Part shown: positions 47,469 to 56,801 of the stretch, in pieces | Layout of the letters: every line of letters starts with the position of its first letter | How positions within the stretch are numbered: position 1 is the stretch's first letter | DNA from: Dehalobacterium sp040766325 | GTDB taxonomy: Bacteria; Bacillota; Dehalobacteriia; Dehalobacteriales; Dehalobacteriaceae | Assembly (NCBI GenBank): GCA_040766325.1 | Contig: JAXGQR010000003.1 | Location: 124,001 to 188,000, forward strand | Length of the DNA stretch: 64,000 nucleotides | Reading direction: 5' to 3' | Program-made: the position numbers and the translations under genes | Notes under the pieces: generated by a model | Told to the model about the DNA's origin: nothing | Seen by the model: only the letters and a program-made list of their open reading frames with translations | The model's database searches: none

Positions 47469-47954
47469 ATGCTTACAATGGACAAGATACATGATATCAG
47501 ATTCCGTTTCTTCATGAAAGGAGAGAACATTTCCCAAATTGCAAATGCAATGCAAGTGGACTGGAAAACAGTACGGAAGTATGTCGATATGACGGACTTC
47601 AATGAACCGGCTCCCAAACCAGCTTCGGAACAGCATTTATGCCCAAAGCTGGATCCCTACAAGCCAACTATAGACAAATGGCTTGAAGAGGATAAACAGG
47701 CACCGCGTAAACAAAGACATACTGCCAAGAGGGTATTTCAGCGTCTTAAAAAAGAGTTTGCGGATTTTAATTGTTCCTATAGGACAGTCGCTACTTACTA
47801 TGCCGTAAAACATAAGGAGATATTTAATGGTGCCAGGGGTGGGTTCCTCCTTAAAAATAACAGATCAAGGGAAATTAGAAGGAGAATTATCGGAATATTA
47901 CTCTCCTTTGGTGATCGAAATGTTTATCTATTCAATTGGCCATCTGTTCAGTGA
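47469..47954 (+). mobile_element. istA: IS21-family transposase (IstA) N-terminal remnant
   Basis: 161 residues; the first about 115 match IstA: KIHDIRFRFFMKGENISQIANAMQVDWKTVRKYVD (helix-turn-helix), RHTAKRVFQRLKKEF and YRTVATYYAVKHKEIF. After NGARG the sequence diverges and no DDE domain or istB is found. IstA is normally about 400-500 residues, so this is a dead fragment. Confidence 0.75.
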
Positions 47955-48054
47955 TCTGGCTGTGAGGGGCATTTTCGATTATGAATTGCGATGCAGTCTT
48001 AAAGGTCTATTTTTCTACGGGATATCAGGAAAAGAAAGCCGTAAAACTTCATAA
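47827..48054 (+). pseudogene. Unrecognised ORF at the IS21 breakpoint
   Basis: 75 codons in a different frame, starting within the transposase remnant. From KITDQGKLEGELSEYY onward it looks protein-like (alternating hydrophobics, LVIEMFIYSIGHLF) and may be the 3' part of a gene cut by the element. Not assigned to a family; it may also be chance. Confidence 0.3.
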
Positions 48055-48117
48055 GTATGAATCATCATTTCAAAAACTATCAGTCTTCCCTCCAATGAAA
48101 TGGTGATTTTTTATGCA

Positions 48118-48144
48118 TAAAAAAATAGGAGAAAAATCTCCTAT
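48118..48144 (-). terminator. Terminator downstream of the small Cys-rich gene
   Basis: Minus-strand ATAGGAGA (48144-48137) pairs with TCTCCTAT (48132-48125), loop of four, then TTTTTTT. Confidence 0.85.
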
Positions 48145-48207
48145 CATCATTGTTACATAATCAGCTGAAAAGTAATTCCTTGTTACAAATATGTCGAGAA
48201 AACAATT

Positions 48208-48363
48208 TTAATCTAGTATACCCCTCAAATCATCACCGTTAAATATTCCGCACAGAAATTGCAGCGCGATTAACACGATGATTAAATCTACAGTAGCGTG
48301 AAAAGGATGGCAATTTCTAACAATAGGTGCGATAGGGCCAGGTCTGCGGCAGCGGCAACACAT
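48208..48363 (-). CDS. Small cysteine-rich protein with a hydrophobic segment
   Basis: 51 codons (ATG 48363, TAA 48208). GAAAGGAGGAAACACCT gives a textbook ribosome site, and a strong terminator lies 64 bases after the stop. The protein begins MCCRCRRPGP, has a hydrophobic stretch at about residues 25-41 (VDLIIVLIALQFLCGIF) and an acidic tail. No family recognised. The size, Cys/Arg/Pro head and setting in a spore-forming genome suggest a spore-coat-like or membrane miniprotein, which is an inference. Confidence 0.7.
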   Translation of the reverse strand: MCCRCRRPGPIAPIVRNCHPFHATVDLIIVLIALQFLCGIFNGDDLRGILD

Positions 48364-48418
48364 AGGTGTTTCCTCCTTTCAAACTGTTATACTACATGGT
48401 ATGCTTGTCTATTAGGTT

Positions 48419-48447
48419 TTGACACAACTTGTACTATTTTTTATTAA
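48419..48447 (+). promoter_or_regulatory. Probable promoter of korAB
   Basis: TTGACA (48419-48424) and TATTAA (48442-48447) with a 17-base spacer, about 150 bases before korA. Confidence 0.6.
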
Positions 48448-48595
48448 GCACGAACCACCTGTTATGCCCCTCGCTTTTGTAATAAATCGGATCTTATTAA
48501 ATGACAATAAAGCTTACAGGATTACAAAACCTTGATGAAATGATATACTTAAATGCATCATTACACTTTTCATAACGAAAAGGAGGTTTGGATAG

Positions 48596-50268
48596 ATGGA
48601 ATGTAATATTTTAGTTGGCGGTGCCGCCAGGGGATCGAAACGCTGACCGGTGCCTTGGAAAGAATCATTAAAACAAATGGATTTTACCTTTTTTCCAACA
48701 AGGATTATATGTCCAGGGTGCGGGGCGGCCATAACTTCACCCAAATCAGACTTAGTGATCGCCCTGTGACCGGTCATTGGCCAGAGCTAGATATTATTCT
48801 GGCTTTCGATGACGAAACCTTAAATCTCCACAGTAATCGACTCAAAGAAGGCGGATATATCATTTGTGATGAAAAATTTTCCGGAGAAAAATCAGGTTTT
48901 TTAGGGTTGCCTTTAGAAAGGACAGCCAAAGAACTAGGTAATTCAAGAGTAGCAGGTACTATTGGTATGGGCGCCGTGATCAAACTTTTGGGTTTAAGTA
49001 CCGAAAGACTGGAACAGGTTTTTCAAAAAGAGTATAAAGAAAACATCCGAGAAATAAATATCAAGGCTTTTCATGAAGGATACAAAATGATCAAGTCTAG
49101 TTTCGATTGCGGTTCTGCAAAGGAGGACCGCCACATATTGATCAACGGTAATCAGGCAGTGGCTCTGGGTGCTTTAGCAGGTGGAGTGGCTTTTTATTCT
49201 GGATACCCGATGACCCCCTCAACCGAAATTATGACCTATCTTTCAAAAAAGCAAGCCGCGGCTGGAATTGTTGTCGAGCAAGCCGAGGATGAAATTGCGG
49301 CGATTAACATGGCCATTGGTGCTTCATTCGCAGGAGTACGGGCTTTGACCGCTACCTCCGGCGGAGGGTTTTCTTTGATGACTGAGGCCTTGGGGCTAGC
49401 AGGTATGACTGAAACCCCGTTGGTAGTCATTAACTCCATGCGGCCCGGCCCGGCAACTGGCTTCCCCACCCGGACAGAACAGGGGGATCTCGGTTTTATC
49501 GTCTCAGCCAGTCATGGGGAAATTCCCCGCATGGTAATCGCTTTGAAAAACCCGGAAGATGGTTTCTACCAAATCCAGCGCGCTCTCAATCTGGCGGATA
49601 AATACCAGCTTTTAGTGATTGTTCTGGCCGACCAGTTTTTCGGAGACAGCAGCCGCACCTGTCCTCCCTTTGATTTTAACAACTTAAAAATAGAAAGACA
49701 TCTTCGAGAATCTCTGCCCGAAGATCATCAATACCACATGCGTTACCGCCTAACGGATAACGGGATTTCACCCCGAATAATCCCTGGAAGATTCCCTGGG
49801 GTAACCGTGCTGGCCGACAGCGATGAACATGACGAACGGGGTAATATAACTGAATCGGCCGAAATGCGCATCTCGATGATGGAAAAACGTATGAAAAAAT
49901 TAAAGCTCCTGCGGGATGAACTACTGGAGCCTGAATATCTGGGAGTAGATAATCCCCGGTATTTGTGTATTGCCTGGGGTTCAACCCACGGACCGGTACA
50001 AGAAGCGATAGAAATGCTTAATCAAGAAGGGATAGCAATCGGGGCATTAGTTTTTGGCGATGTCTGGCCTTTACCTGTAAAAAATCTCAAGAAATATGCT
50101 GCTCAGACCGAAAAGATCATAAATGTAGAACAAAACTACCTGGGCCAAATGGCTCGACTGATCAGGCAGGAAACAAGTATTACATGTACTACCAGCATCT
50201 TAAAATATGACGGTCGACCTTTCAGTTCCTATGAAATTGTACAAAGATTAAAAGAGGAGGTTTTATAG
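48596..50268 (+). pseudogene. korA: 2-oxoacid:ferredoxin oxidoreductase, fused gamma-alpha subunit, frame interrupted near the start
   Basis: About 557 residues. The true start is ATG 48596 (AGGAGG nine bases before), reading MECNILVGGAA, but the frame breaks at 48621-48630; one added G restores GGAGQGIETLTGALERI. The gamma domain (about 1-180) is followed by the alpha domain with SGYPMTPSTEIMTYL (the YPITPST motif) and the pyrophosphate-side ATSGGGFSLMTEALGLAGMTETP. This two-gene type oxidises 2-oxoglutarate or a related 2-oxoacid to the acyl-CoA with ferredoxin. A sequencing error is the likeliest cause of the break. Confidence 0.87.
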
Positions 50269-51129
50269 ATGGCACCCGACCTTAAAACTTATGATATTTC
50301 CGGTGAAATCACCTGGTGTCCCGGCTGCGGTAATTTCGATATTTTATCATCTTTAAAACAAACCTTAGCAGATTTAGGACTTGCGCCCCATGAAGTTTTA
50401 ATGGTTTCAGGGATAGGTCAGGCGGCTAAAACTCCCCATTATATTAATACCAACGGTTTCAATGGGCTGCACGGTCGGGCTGTTCCTCCGGCAGTGGGTG
50501 CAAAGTTGGCCAACAAGAATCTTCAGGTCATTATTTCCACCGGAGACGGCGATAGCTATGGAGAAGGGGGAAATCACCTGCTTCATAATATTCGTAGGAA
50601 CGTGGATTTGGTTCATATTGTGCACGACAACCAAGTCTATGGATTGACGAAAGGACAAGGCTCACCTACTACCGCTTTGGGACATGTTACCAGCATGCAA
50701 ATAGATGGAGTAAGGGTAAATCCCTTAAACCCTGTATCCTTAGCACTGGGATTAGGTTGTACCTTTGTTGCTCGATGTTTCTCCGGAGCTAAGGAGCATC
50801 TAATCGGTGTGCTAAAGGAAGCCATCAATCATAAGGGATATGCTTTGGTAGATGTTTTTCAGCCTTGTGTTACTTTTAATAAGGTTAATACCTATAAATG
50901 GTATCAGGACAATACTTATTTTATTGACCCGGAGCATGATCAGACGAATTTATTGGATGCTTTTAAGCTGGCTCAAGATGAAGAGCCAAGGATACCTTTG
51001 GGGATCTTTTATAATGTAGAGCGACCCACATTTATTGACCGGTTCCCATGGCTTAAGGAAGGGAAACCATTAATTGACAAAGTATGGAAACCACAGGATG
51101 CGGAAATATTTATGGAGGATTTTAGATAA
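50269..51129 (+). CDS. korB: 2-oxoacid:ferredoxin oxidoreductase beta subunit
   Basis: 286 residues. ITWCPGCGNFDIL provides cluster cysteines and the TPP motif is GDGDSYGEGGNHLLHNIRRN. A later Cys in VFQPCVTFN completes the 4Fe-4S set. It follows korA after a single stop codon, so the two form a heterodimer. Substrate (2-oxoglutarate or pyruvate type) is not decided by sequence. Confidence 0.93.
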   Translation: MAPDLKTYDISGEITWCPGCGNFDILSSLKQTLADLGLAPHEVLMVSGIGQAAKTPHYINTNGFNGLHGRAVPPAVGAKLANKNLQVIISTGDGDSYGEGGNHLLHNIRRNVDLVHIVHDNQVYGLTKGQGSPTTALGHVTSMQIDGVRVNPLNPVSLALGLGCTFVARCFSGAKEHLIGVLKEAINHKGYALVDVFQPCVTFNKVNTYKWYQDNTYFIDPEHDQTNLLDAFKLAQDEEPRIPLGIFYNVERPTFIDRFPWLKEGKPLIDKVWKPQDAEIFMEDFR

Positions 51130-51143
51130 AAAAAGAGGCTCTC

Positions 51144-51200
51144 TCCACGGTGTCATAGGGAAAATGTCGTGTTCACCTTGCTTTTCCTAGACATCGTGGA
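51144..51200. terminator. Long hairpin between korB and spoIIR
   Basis: TCCACGGTGTCATAGGGAAAA (51144-51164) is mirrored by TTTTCCTAGACATCGTGGA (51182-51200) with small bulges. On the minus strand a T7 run (51135-51129) follows after a further small stem. Probably ends both convergent units. Confidence 0.6.
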
Positions 51201-51224
51201 CTTGGGCCACCCCTTTAATAATTA

Positions 51225-51884
51225 TTAATTTTGTAACACCGATGGGCTCTTATTTGCATTTGCCAGAGATCTTCTTTCAAATAAATCCTGCACTTCCTCC
51301 CAAAGCTTAAACTTGATCACAACTCGCACCGGTTGAGCGTTCACGGGACGCACCTCTGCATCGGTATCAGAAAGATTTACCGATCGAACTGCAATGGTAC
51401 TGGAAATATCCAAAAAGCAAAGGGGAGGATAAAGAACACACCACCAGTTTTTCCCTGCTCCTTCTCCCAAAACAATGCGCACCGCTTCATACTCTCCCGA
51501 CGGCAAAACTAAATTTCCGTAAGCTTTTGTAGGAAAATTAAAATTCCCCACTTCCACTTGCGCAGCATAGTTTTCACCTAAAGATAACAACTGATTATCG
51601 GCACACTTTTTGATCTCAGCCAATTGTTCATGTACTTTAGCGCGCGCCTCTTCAATGGTTTTTGCTTCTTGAAAATAAGGCGTCATATACTCTATTATCT
51701 TATCCCGTACGAGAAGCTTTACTTTTTGGTCATAGGCAGAATCACTATTAGCTAGAACATGCAGTCTAATTAAATCATTATTGGGCAATGGTTTGGCATT
51801 ATATTCTTGATGACCTAAGCAAAACCCACCCACGCCAATACCAAACAAGAGTAAGAAAAAGCCCCATCTTTTTTTTGTTTTCAT
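51225..51884 (-). CDS. spoIIR: Stage II sporulation protein R
   Basis: 219 residues. An N-terminal membrane or signal segment (FFLLLFGIGVGGFCLG) precedes RLHVLANSDSAYDQKVKLLVRD and the conserved KNWWCVLYPPLCFLD. SpoIIR is made in the forespore and triggers SpoIIGA to process pro-SigE. The ATG at 51884 follows AGGAGAGG; the GTG at 51893 is too close to it. Here it sits directly after sigG. Confidence 0.93.
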   Translation of the reverse strand: MKTKKRWGFFLLLFGIGVGGFCLGHQEYNAKPLPNNDLIRLHVLANSDSAYDQKVKLLVRDKIIEYMTPYFQEAKTIEEARAKVHEQLAEIKKCADNQLLSLGENYAAQVEVGNFNFPTKAYGNLVLPSGEYEAVRIVLGEGAGKNWWCVLYPPLCFLDISSTIAVRSVNLSDTDAEVRPVNAQPVRVVIKFKLWEEVQDLFERRSLANANKSPSVLQN

Positions 51885-51935
51885 CAAAATCACCTCTCCT
51901 AATCTTCATACCGGAAGATTAAAAAAATAATGATA

Positions 51936-52709
51936 CTACATTTGCTTCTTCAAATGCAGCAATGCACCTTTTTCCAGCCGAGAAACTTGCGCTTGAGAAA
52001 TGCCAATTTCCTCCGCTACTTCCATCTGTGTTTTCCCCTCAAAAAAACGTAAGGTAATAATTTTTTTCTCCCGCTCGTTCAACTTACGTAGAGCTTCTCG
52101 AACGGCAATCCCCTCAAGCCACTGAATATCATGATTCTTTTCATCTCCGATTTGATCCATAACAAAGATGGGATCTCCACCATCATGATAAATCGGTTCG
52201 AACAAAGAAATCGGCTCTTGAATTGCATCTAAAGCAAAAACAATTTCCTCCCGAGGAATATTCAGTTCCTTGGCAATTTCTGTTACAGAAGGCTCGCGAG
52301 AGTTTTTATTAACTAATTTATCACGTACCTGGAGAGCTTTATAAGCCACATCCCGTAAAGATCTGCTAACGCGAATCGGATTGTTATCTCTTAAATAACG
52401 TCGGATTTCACCGATGATCATTGGCACGGCATAAGTAGAGAACTTTACGTTCTGGGATAAATCAAAATTGTCCGTTGCCTTCATTAATCCTATACAGCCT
52501 ACTTGAAATAAATCATCAACATTTTCCCCCCGATTGGTAAATCTTTGAATCACGCTGAGTACTAAACGCAGGTTACCGCTGATAATTTTTTCCCGGGCAC
52601 TTAAATCCCCGTTTTGCATATCTTTAAAAAGCTTTCTCATGACGTCATTTTTTAGAACCGGTAATTTTGAGGTATTAACACCGCAAATTTCAACTTTATT
52701 CATTAACAA
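51936..52709 (-). CDS. sigG: Sporulation sigma factor SigG (late forespore)
   Basis: About 257 residues. NKVEICGVNTSKLPVL is the SigG-specific N terminus; region 2 reads DDLFQVGCIGLMKATDNFD and region 4 QMEVAEEIGISQAQVSRLEKGAL. The TTG at 52709 has GGGGG at good distance; the ATG at 52703 is the alternative. Confidence 0.95.
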   Translation of the reverse strand: MLMNKVEICGVNTSKLPVLKNDVMRKLFKDMQNGDLSAREKIISGNLRLVLSVIQRFTNRGENVDDLFQVGCIGLMKATDNFDLSQNVKFSTYAVPMIIGEIRRYLRDNNPIRVSRSLRDVAYKALQVRDKLVNKNSREPSVTEIAKELNIPREEIVFALDAIQEPISLFEPIYHDGGDPIFVMDQIGDEKNHDIQWLEGIAVREALRKLNEREKKIITLRFFEGKTQMEVAEEIGISQAQVSRLEKGALLHLKKQM

Positions 52710-52823
52710 ATGCACGAACCCCCTTCGCAGGGAATTTAATAATCATAACTTAATTATTTCCATTGTTTAAGGGAAATATACGGTAGGCATATGTTATCGA
52801 TTCAATTTTAAGATTAAACAGCC

Positions 52824-52860
52824 AAAAAAATTGCCTTCCGCCGTAAAAGGTAGAAGGCAA
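52824..52860 (-). terminator. Terminator upstream of sigG on the same strand
   Basis: TTGCCTTC (52831-52838) pairs with GAAGGCAA (52853-52860), and on the minus strand a T7 run follows. It would stop transcripts coming from sigE through the antisense of degV before they reach sigG. Confidence 0.8.
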
Positions 52861-52917
52861 CTTTTGTCGAATTGAATATATGTACCATTAAAATATACCA
52901 TGCAAAGGGGAATAGAT

Positions 52918-53769
52918 TTGTCCATCAAAATAGTAACAGACAGTACTTCATATTTGACTAAACAATTACGGGAGGACCTTGATATTTCTGTGGTATCTCT
53001 CAGCATTAATATTGGAGATCAGTCCTTTTTGGAGGAAGAGATGGATCCGGTTTCTTTTTTCCACCAAATAGAAAAATACCCCACCATCCCGGCATCATCT
53101 CAGCCCGGGATTCAGGATATTTACGACATCTTTGAAAAACGTATTGTAGAAGGCCATGGAGTAGTGGGTATTTTCCTTTCCTCCGAAATGAGTGGCACCT
53201 ATAGCACAGCCATAACGGCAAAAAACATGATTCGGGAAAACTACCCGGAATCCAAGATCGAAATTATCGATTCCAGATCTAATTGCATGCAGCTGGGTTT
53301 TATTGCATTAGCAGCTGCTAGATGGGCTCAAAAAGAGGCATCTATGGAACAGGTTCTGATAGCTGCCCAAGAGGTTTTAGAAAAAAGCCGTTTCATTTTT
53401 ATTCCTCAAACCTTGAATTATTTAAAAAAAGGTGGGAGAATCGGGGGGGCCTCTCATTTATTGGGCACAATCCTAAAAATAAAACCAATCCTAACAGTTA
53501 ACGAAGGCAAAGTTGCTGTAATCAATAAAATCCGCACTTCAGAGAAGGCTGTCCAGGAAATTTTGAGGATTTTTTGTGAGGATGTCCAACAAAAAGGTTT
53601 AGGTGAAGGGGTAGTGCATCACATTAATAATGAGCACGGCGCTAGGGCAATAGCAGAAAAGATTGCTGATCATTTAGGTGTTTCCCTTCCTGTTTCCCCC
53701 ATCGGCCCGGTCATTGGTGCCCATGTAGGACCGGGGGCAGTAGGTATTGCCTACTATACCAATAAATAA
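52918..53769 (+). CDS. DegV family fatty acid-binding protein
   Basis: About 283 residues with the DegV pattern: IKIVTDSTSYL at the start, PASSQPGIQDIYD, FLSSEMSGTYSTA, IDSRSNCMQLGF and HVGPGAVGIAYY at the end. Members bind fatty acids, some as FakB partners of a fatty acid kinase. TTG at 52918 is the likely start (AAGGGG seven bases before). It lies in opposite direction between sigE and sigG, which are normally adjacent. Confidence 0.9.
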   Translation: MSIKIVTDSTSYLTKQLREDLDISVVSLSINIGDQSFLEEEMDPVSFFHQIEKYPTIPASSQPGIQDIYDIFEKRIVEGHGVVGIFLSSEMSGTYSTAITAKNMIRENYPESKIEIIDSRSNCMQLGFIALAAARWAQKEASMEQVLIAAQEVLEKSRFIFIPQTLNYLKKGGRIGGASHLLGTILKIKPILTVNEGKVAVINKIRTSEKAVQEILRIFCEDVQQKGLGEGVVHHINNEHGARAIAEKIADHLGVSLPVSPIGPVIGAHVGPGAVGIAYYTNK

Positions 53770-53775
53770 ACTTCC

Positions 53776-54504
53776 TCATTCCATCTTATGAATTTCCTTT
53801 TTCAACCTTTTGATAATTCTTTTTTCCAAACGAGATATATATGATTGAGAAATACCCAAAAAATCAGCTACTTCTTTTTGGGTTTTTTCGATCCCATCAA
53901 TCAAACCGAAACGCAGCTCCATGATCTTCTTCTCTCGCTGATTTAATTTAGTCATGGCGGTACTTAAGAGCTTTTTCTCTACCTCTTCTTCAATAGACTT
54001 ATATATAACATCATTTTCCGTGCCCAAAACATCGGAGAGCAATAATTCATTTCCATCCCAATCGATGTTTAAAGGTTCATCAAAAGAAACTTCTGAGCGA
54101 GTTTTATTCGTACGCCGTAAATGCATGAGAATTTCGTTTTCAATACAGCGGGAGGCATAAGTAGCCAGCTTGATCTTTTTTACGGGATCAAAGGTATTTA
54201 CCGCTTTGATGAGACCAATGGTGCCGATGGACACCAGATCCTCAATCCCCACGCCCGTATTCTCAAACTTGCGAGCAATATATACGACTAATCGTAGATT
54301 TCTTTCAATCAAAATTTCCTTAACCGACTGATCTCCCTCTTCCAGGCGAGATAATAGATAGATTTCTTCATCGCCGGTTAAGGGAGGTGGAAGTGCTTCA
54401 CTGCTCCCAATATAAAAGATATCCGCTTCCATGTGCATTTTTTGCAAAATACGCAGATACCCCACTTCGAGGGCCAATTTAACTTTAATCCAGTTTCTTT
54501 GCAC
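53776..54504 (-). CDS. sigE: Sporulation sigma factor SigE (mother cell), pro-form
   Basis: 242 residues. A pro-sequence of about 28 residues precedes YIGSSEALPPPL, the SpoIIGA processing region. Region 2 reads EDLVSIGTIGLIKAVNTFDP and region 4 KEVADFLGISQSYISRLEKRI. GTG start at 54504 after GGAGG. Seventeen bases after spoIIGA. Confidence 0.96.
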   Translation of the reverse strand: MQRNWIKVKLALEVGYLRILQKMHMEADIFYIGSSEALPPPLTGDEEIYLLSRLEEGDQSVKEILIERNLRLVVYIARKFENTGVGIEDLVSIGTIGLIKAVNTFDPVKKIKLATYASRCIENEILMHLRRTNKTRSEVSFDEPLNIDWDGNELLLSDVLGTENDVIYKSIEEEVEKKLLSTAMTKLNQREKKIMELRFGLIDGIEKTQKEVADFLGISQSYISRLEKRIIKRLKKEIHKME

Positions 54505-54521
54505 CTTGCCATCCTCCTTTG

Positions 54522-55421
54522 TTATGCGGCTCTTTCAAATACTTCAGGATTCAAGACTGCCCGATATGTTCCGGAAGCGCTCAATCTCTTATGATACAGG
54601 CAGATCATGACATCCTTGGTGACAATTTTTTCTTGCCCAAAAATCACAACCAGATCCGGTTTATATCCTAATAGCATGCCATGATGTTTGCCAATTGAAT
54701 GAAAGGGAACTATGCGCACATGGCTAATCCAATCCTTATGAGAACAATTTTCCATAATTTTTGTTACATCTATCTCTCCATATCTTTCAAAACACTGCTG
54801 AAAGTCCAGGGGGAGGATTTTTTTTAAAGCCTGATATTCCACAATGATGACTGGTTTAAGGCTTAAGGGATCTTTTAAATCATTACCTGTATCAATCAAG
54901 GCTTCCAGATTCAAGGATTTTTTATCAATAAATACCTCCACAGATATTTTGAACTGGCTTTTTTGCCAGTGACGTCTTAAATAAATTAATCCCCAGCGAC
55001 CTAAAATAAGGGCCATGGCAAAACCAAAAATAAGGGCCGTGCTTTTAATATTGATCAATTGGGATATATTGGGACTATTTGACAAAAAGGAGCTTCCTCC
55101 CAATACAGCTCCAGCCATAGCAAAACTGATGCCATAAAAACAAGCCGTAGCCTGAAGGTATTTTTTAATCGATAATCGCGGAAAAACTAAGATTACAATA
55201 AAAAAAGAAAAAAGCATTTTAATGGTTAGCTCATAAAGAAAAGCCAGCTCCGGGTAAATCATCAGAACGCCATAACAAGCGCCCAGTAAAGCACCAAAGA
55301 AAATGCGCAAATTATTGGTTCCGAAATGGCCGAACCGGGCAGTCGCCCATAAAATACCGAAATCAAGAAAAAAATTCGTGATGAAAAGCACATCCGCATA
55401 GATGATATAAGTTGATTCCAT
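54522..55421 (-). CDS. spoIIGA: Sigma-E processing peptidase SpoIIGA
   Basis: 299 residues. Five or so membrane segments fill the first half; the second half is an aspartyl protease domain with the catalytic Asp in LEALIDTGNDLKDPLS. It cleaves pro-SigE at the septum after the SpoIIR signal. ATG at 55421 with AGAGGTG six bases upstream. Confidence 0.94.
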   Translation of the reverse strand: MESTYIIYADVLFITNFFLDFGILWATARFGHFGTNNLRIFFGALLGACYGVLMIYPELAFLYELTIKMLFSFFIVILVFPRLSIKKYLQATACFYGISFAMAGAVLGGSSFLSNSPNISQLINIKSTALIFGFAMALILGRWGLIYLRRHWQKSQFKISVEVFIDKKSLNLEALIDTGNDLKDPLSLKPVIIVEYQALKKILPLDFQQCFERYGEIDVTKIMENCSHKDWISHVRIVPFHSIGKHHGMLLGYKPDLVVIFGQEKIVTKDVMICLYHKRLSASGTYRAVLNPEVFERAA

Positions 55422-55641
55422 GCCCATCACCTCTTTTATTCTTTGAAAAGGCACTTCTAACCCCTTTACCAATATATGTACATATATTGGAGCCTATTCT
55501 TTATCAAAACCATATTCATTATAATAAATTGAGAAACAGAAACTTGTCACTTGATGACTGGAATATGGAAAATAATTCCCGTTAAATCGATCAATTTCTT
55601 TGCAAGTCCAGATTTCAAATTCATAAGCATATACTAAAGAT

Positions 55642-55673
55642 AAAAAAAGACCGATTCCCTGGAATCGGTCTTT
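55642..55673 (-). terminator. Terminator of ftsZ
   Basis: A perfect 13-bp stem AAAGACCGATTCC/GGAATCGGTCTTT with a two-base loop, then a T-run on the minus strand. Confidence 0.93.
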
Positions 55674-55719
55674 CTCTTGATAAAAGTTAAAGCATTTTAT
55701 AATTTCAAACAAAAAGATA

Positions 55720-56772
55720 TTAAATTTTTCTACGCAAAAATGCTGGAATATCCAAATCATCTACAGTAAAGGGTTTGAGATCGATATTGTCCGATGTCTC
55801 AATTTTTTTGACGCCTCTGCTGTCAAATCCCGTCGCAATTACTGTCACCCGAATGGCATCATCAATGTTGTCATCAATGACGGCACCAAAAATAATATTG
55901 GCTTCAGGATCTGACGCGGCGGCAATGATTTCAGCTGCTTCATTAACTTCAAAAAGACTTAAGCTGCTGGAACCGGTAATATTTAATAATACTCCTTTAG
56001 CTCCGGTAATAGAAGTTTCTAACAAAGGACTGGAAATAGCCGCTTTGGCTGCATCAGCCGCTCTGCTATCTCCCGATGCTAACCCAATACCCATCAAAGC
56101 GGAACCAGCCTCTTTCATAATCGTCTTAACGTCGGCAAAATCCAAATTAATCAGTCCAGGCACGGCAATTAAATCGGAAATGCCCTGAACACCTTGGCGC
56201 AAAACATCATCAGCGATGAGAAAAGCATCAGTGATTGTTGTTTTTTTATCAATTACCTGAAGCAATTTATCATTTGGAATTGTAATCAATGTGTCTACAC
56301 AATTTTTCAAATCACTAATACCTGCTTCTGCTTGTTGAGCCCGACGCCGGCCTTCAAAAGTAAAAGGCCGTGTCACAACACCTACGGTAAGAGAACCTAA
56401 TTCTTTAGCTACTTCAGCTACAATAGGTGCTGCTCCTGTACCGGTACCACCACCCATCCCGGCAGTAACAAAAACCATATCCGCACCCTTTAGTATTGAG
56501 GCTAATTCCTCTTTTGATTCTTCTGCGGCTTTCTTGCCAATTTCCGGGTTTGCCCCGGCACCTAAGCCCTTAGTTAATTTACTTCCAATTTGCACCACTA
56601 CTTCGGCATGAGAGTGCTGTAACGCCTGAGCATCCGTATTAACTCCGATAAACTCCACACCTTTGAGATTACTCTTGATCATACGGTTCACTGCATTGTT
56701 CCCACCGCCCCCTACGCCGACAACCTTTATTTTGGCGAATTGTGCAATTTCATAATCATCAAATTCCAGCAT
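55720..56772 (-). CDS. ftsZ: Cell division protein FtsZ
   Basis: 350 residues. The tubulin signature GGGTGTGAAP, KVVGVGGGGNNAVNRM at the N terminus and NKLLQVIDKKTTITDAF (T7 side) are seen. The C-terminal end DDLDIPAFLRRKI is the conserved tail that binds FtsA and SepF. ATG 56772 after GGAGG. Followed by a terminator. Confidence 0.97.
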   Translation of the reverse strand: MLEFDDYEIAQFAKIKVVGVGGGGNNAVNRMIKSNLKGVEFIGVNTDAQALQHSHAEVVVQIGSKLTKGLGAGANPEIGKKAAEESKEELASILKGADMVFVTAGMGGGTGTGAAPIVAEVAKELGSLTVGVVTRPFTFEGRRRAQQAEAGISDLKNCVDTLITIPNDKLLQVIDKKTTITDAFLIADDVLRQGVQGISDLIAVPGLINLDFADVKTIMKEAGSALMGIGLASGDSRAADAAKAAISSPLLETSITGAKGVLLNITGSSSLSLFEVNEAAEIIAAASDPEANIIFGAVIDDNIDDAIRVTVIATGFDSRGVKKIETSDNIDLKPFTVDDLDIPAFLRRKI

Positions 56773-56801
56773 TATAATCCTCCTTAACGTTCTCACTTTT
56801 C

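Noticed and set aside
47271..47636. Minus-strand frame over the IS21 start
   Set aside because: Antisense to the transposase remnant and the terminal repeats; composition not protein-like.
55494..55760. 88-codon minus-strand frame between spoIIGA and ftsZ
   Set aside because: It runs through the ftsZ terminator stem, overlaps the end of ftsZ and has no ribosome site or protein-like pattern.
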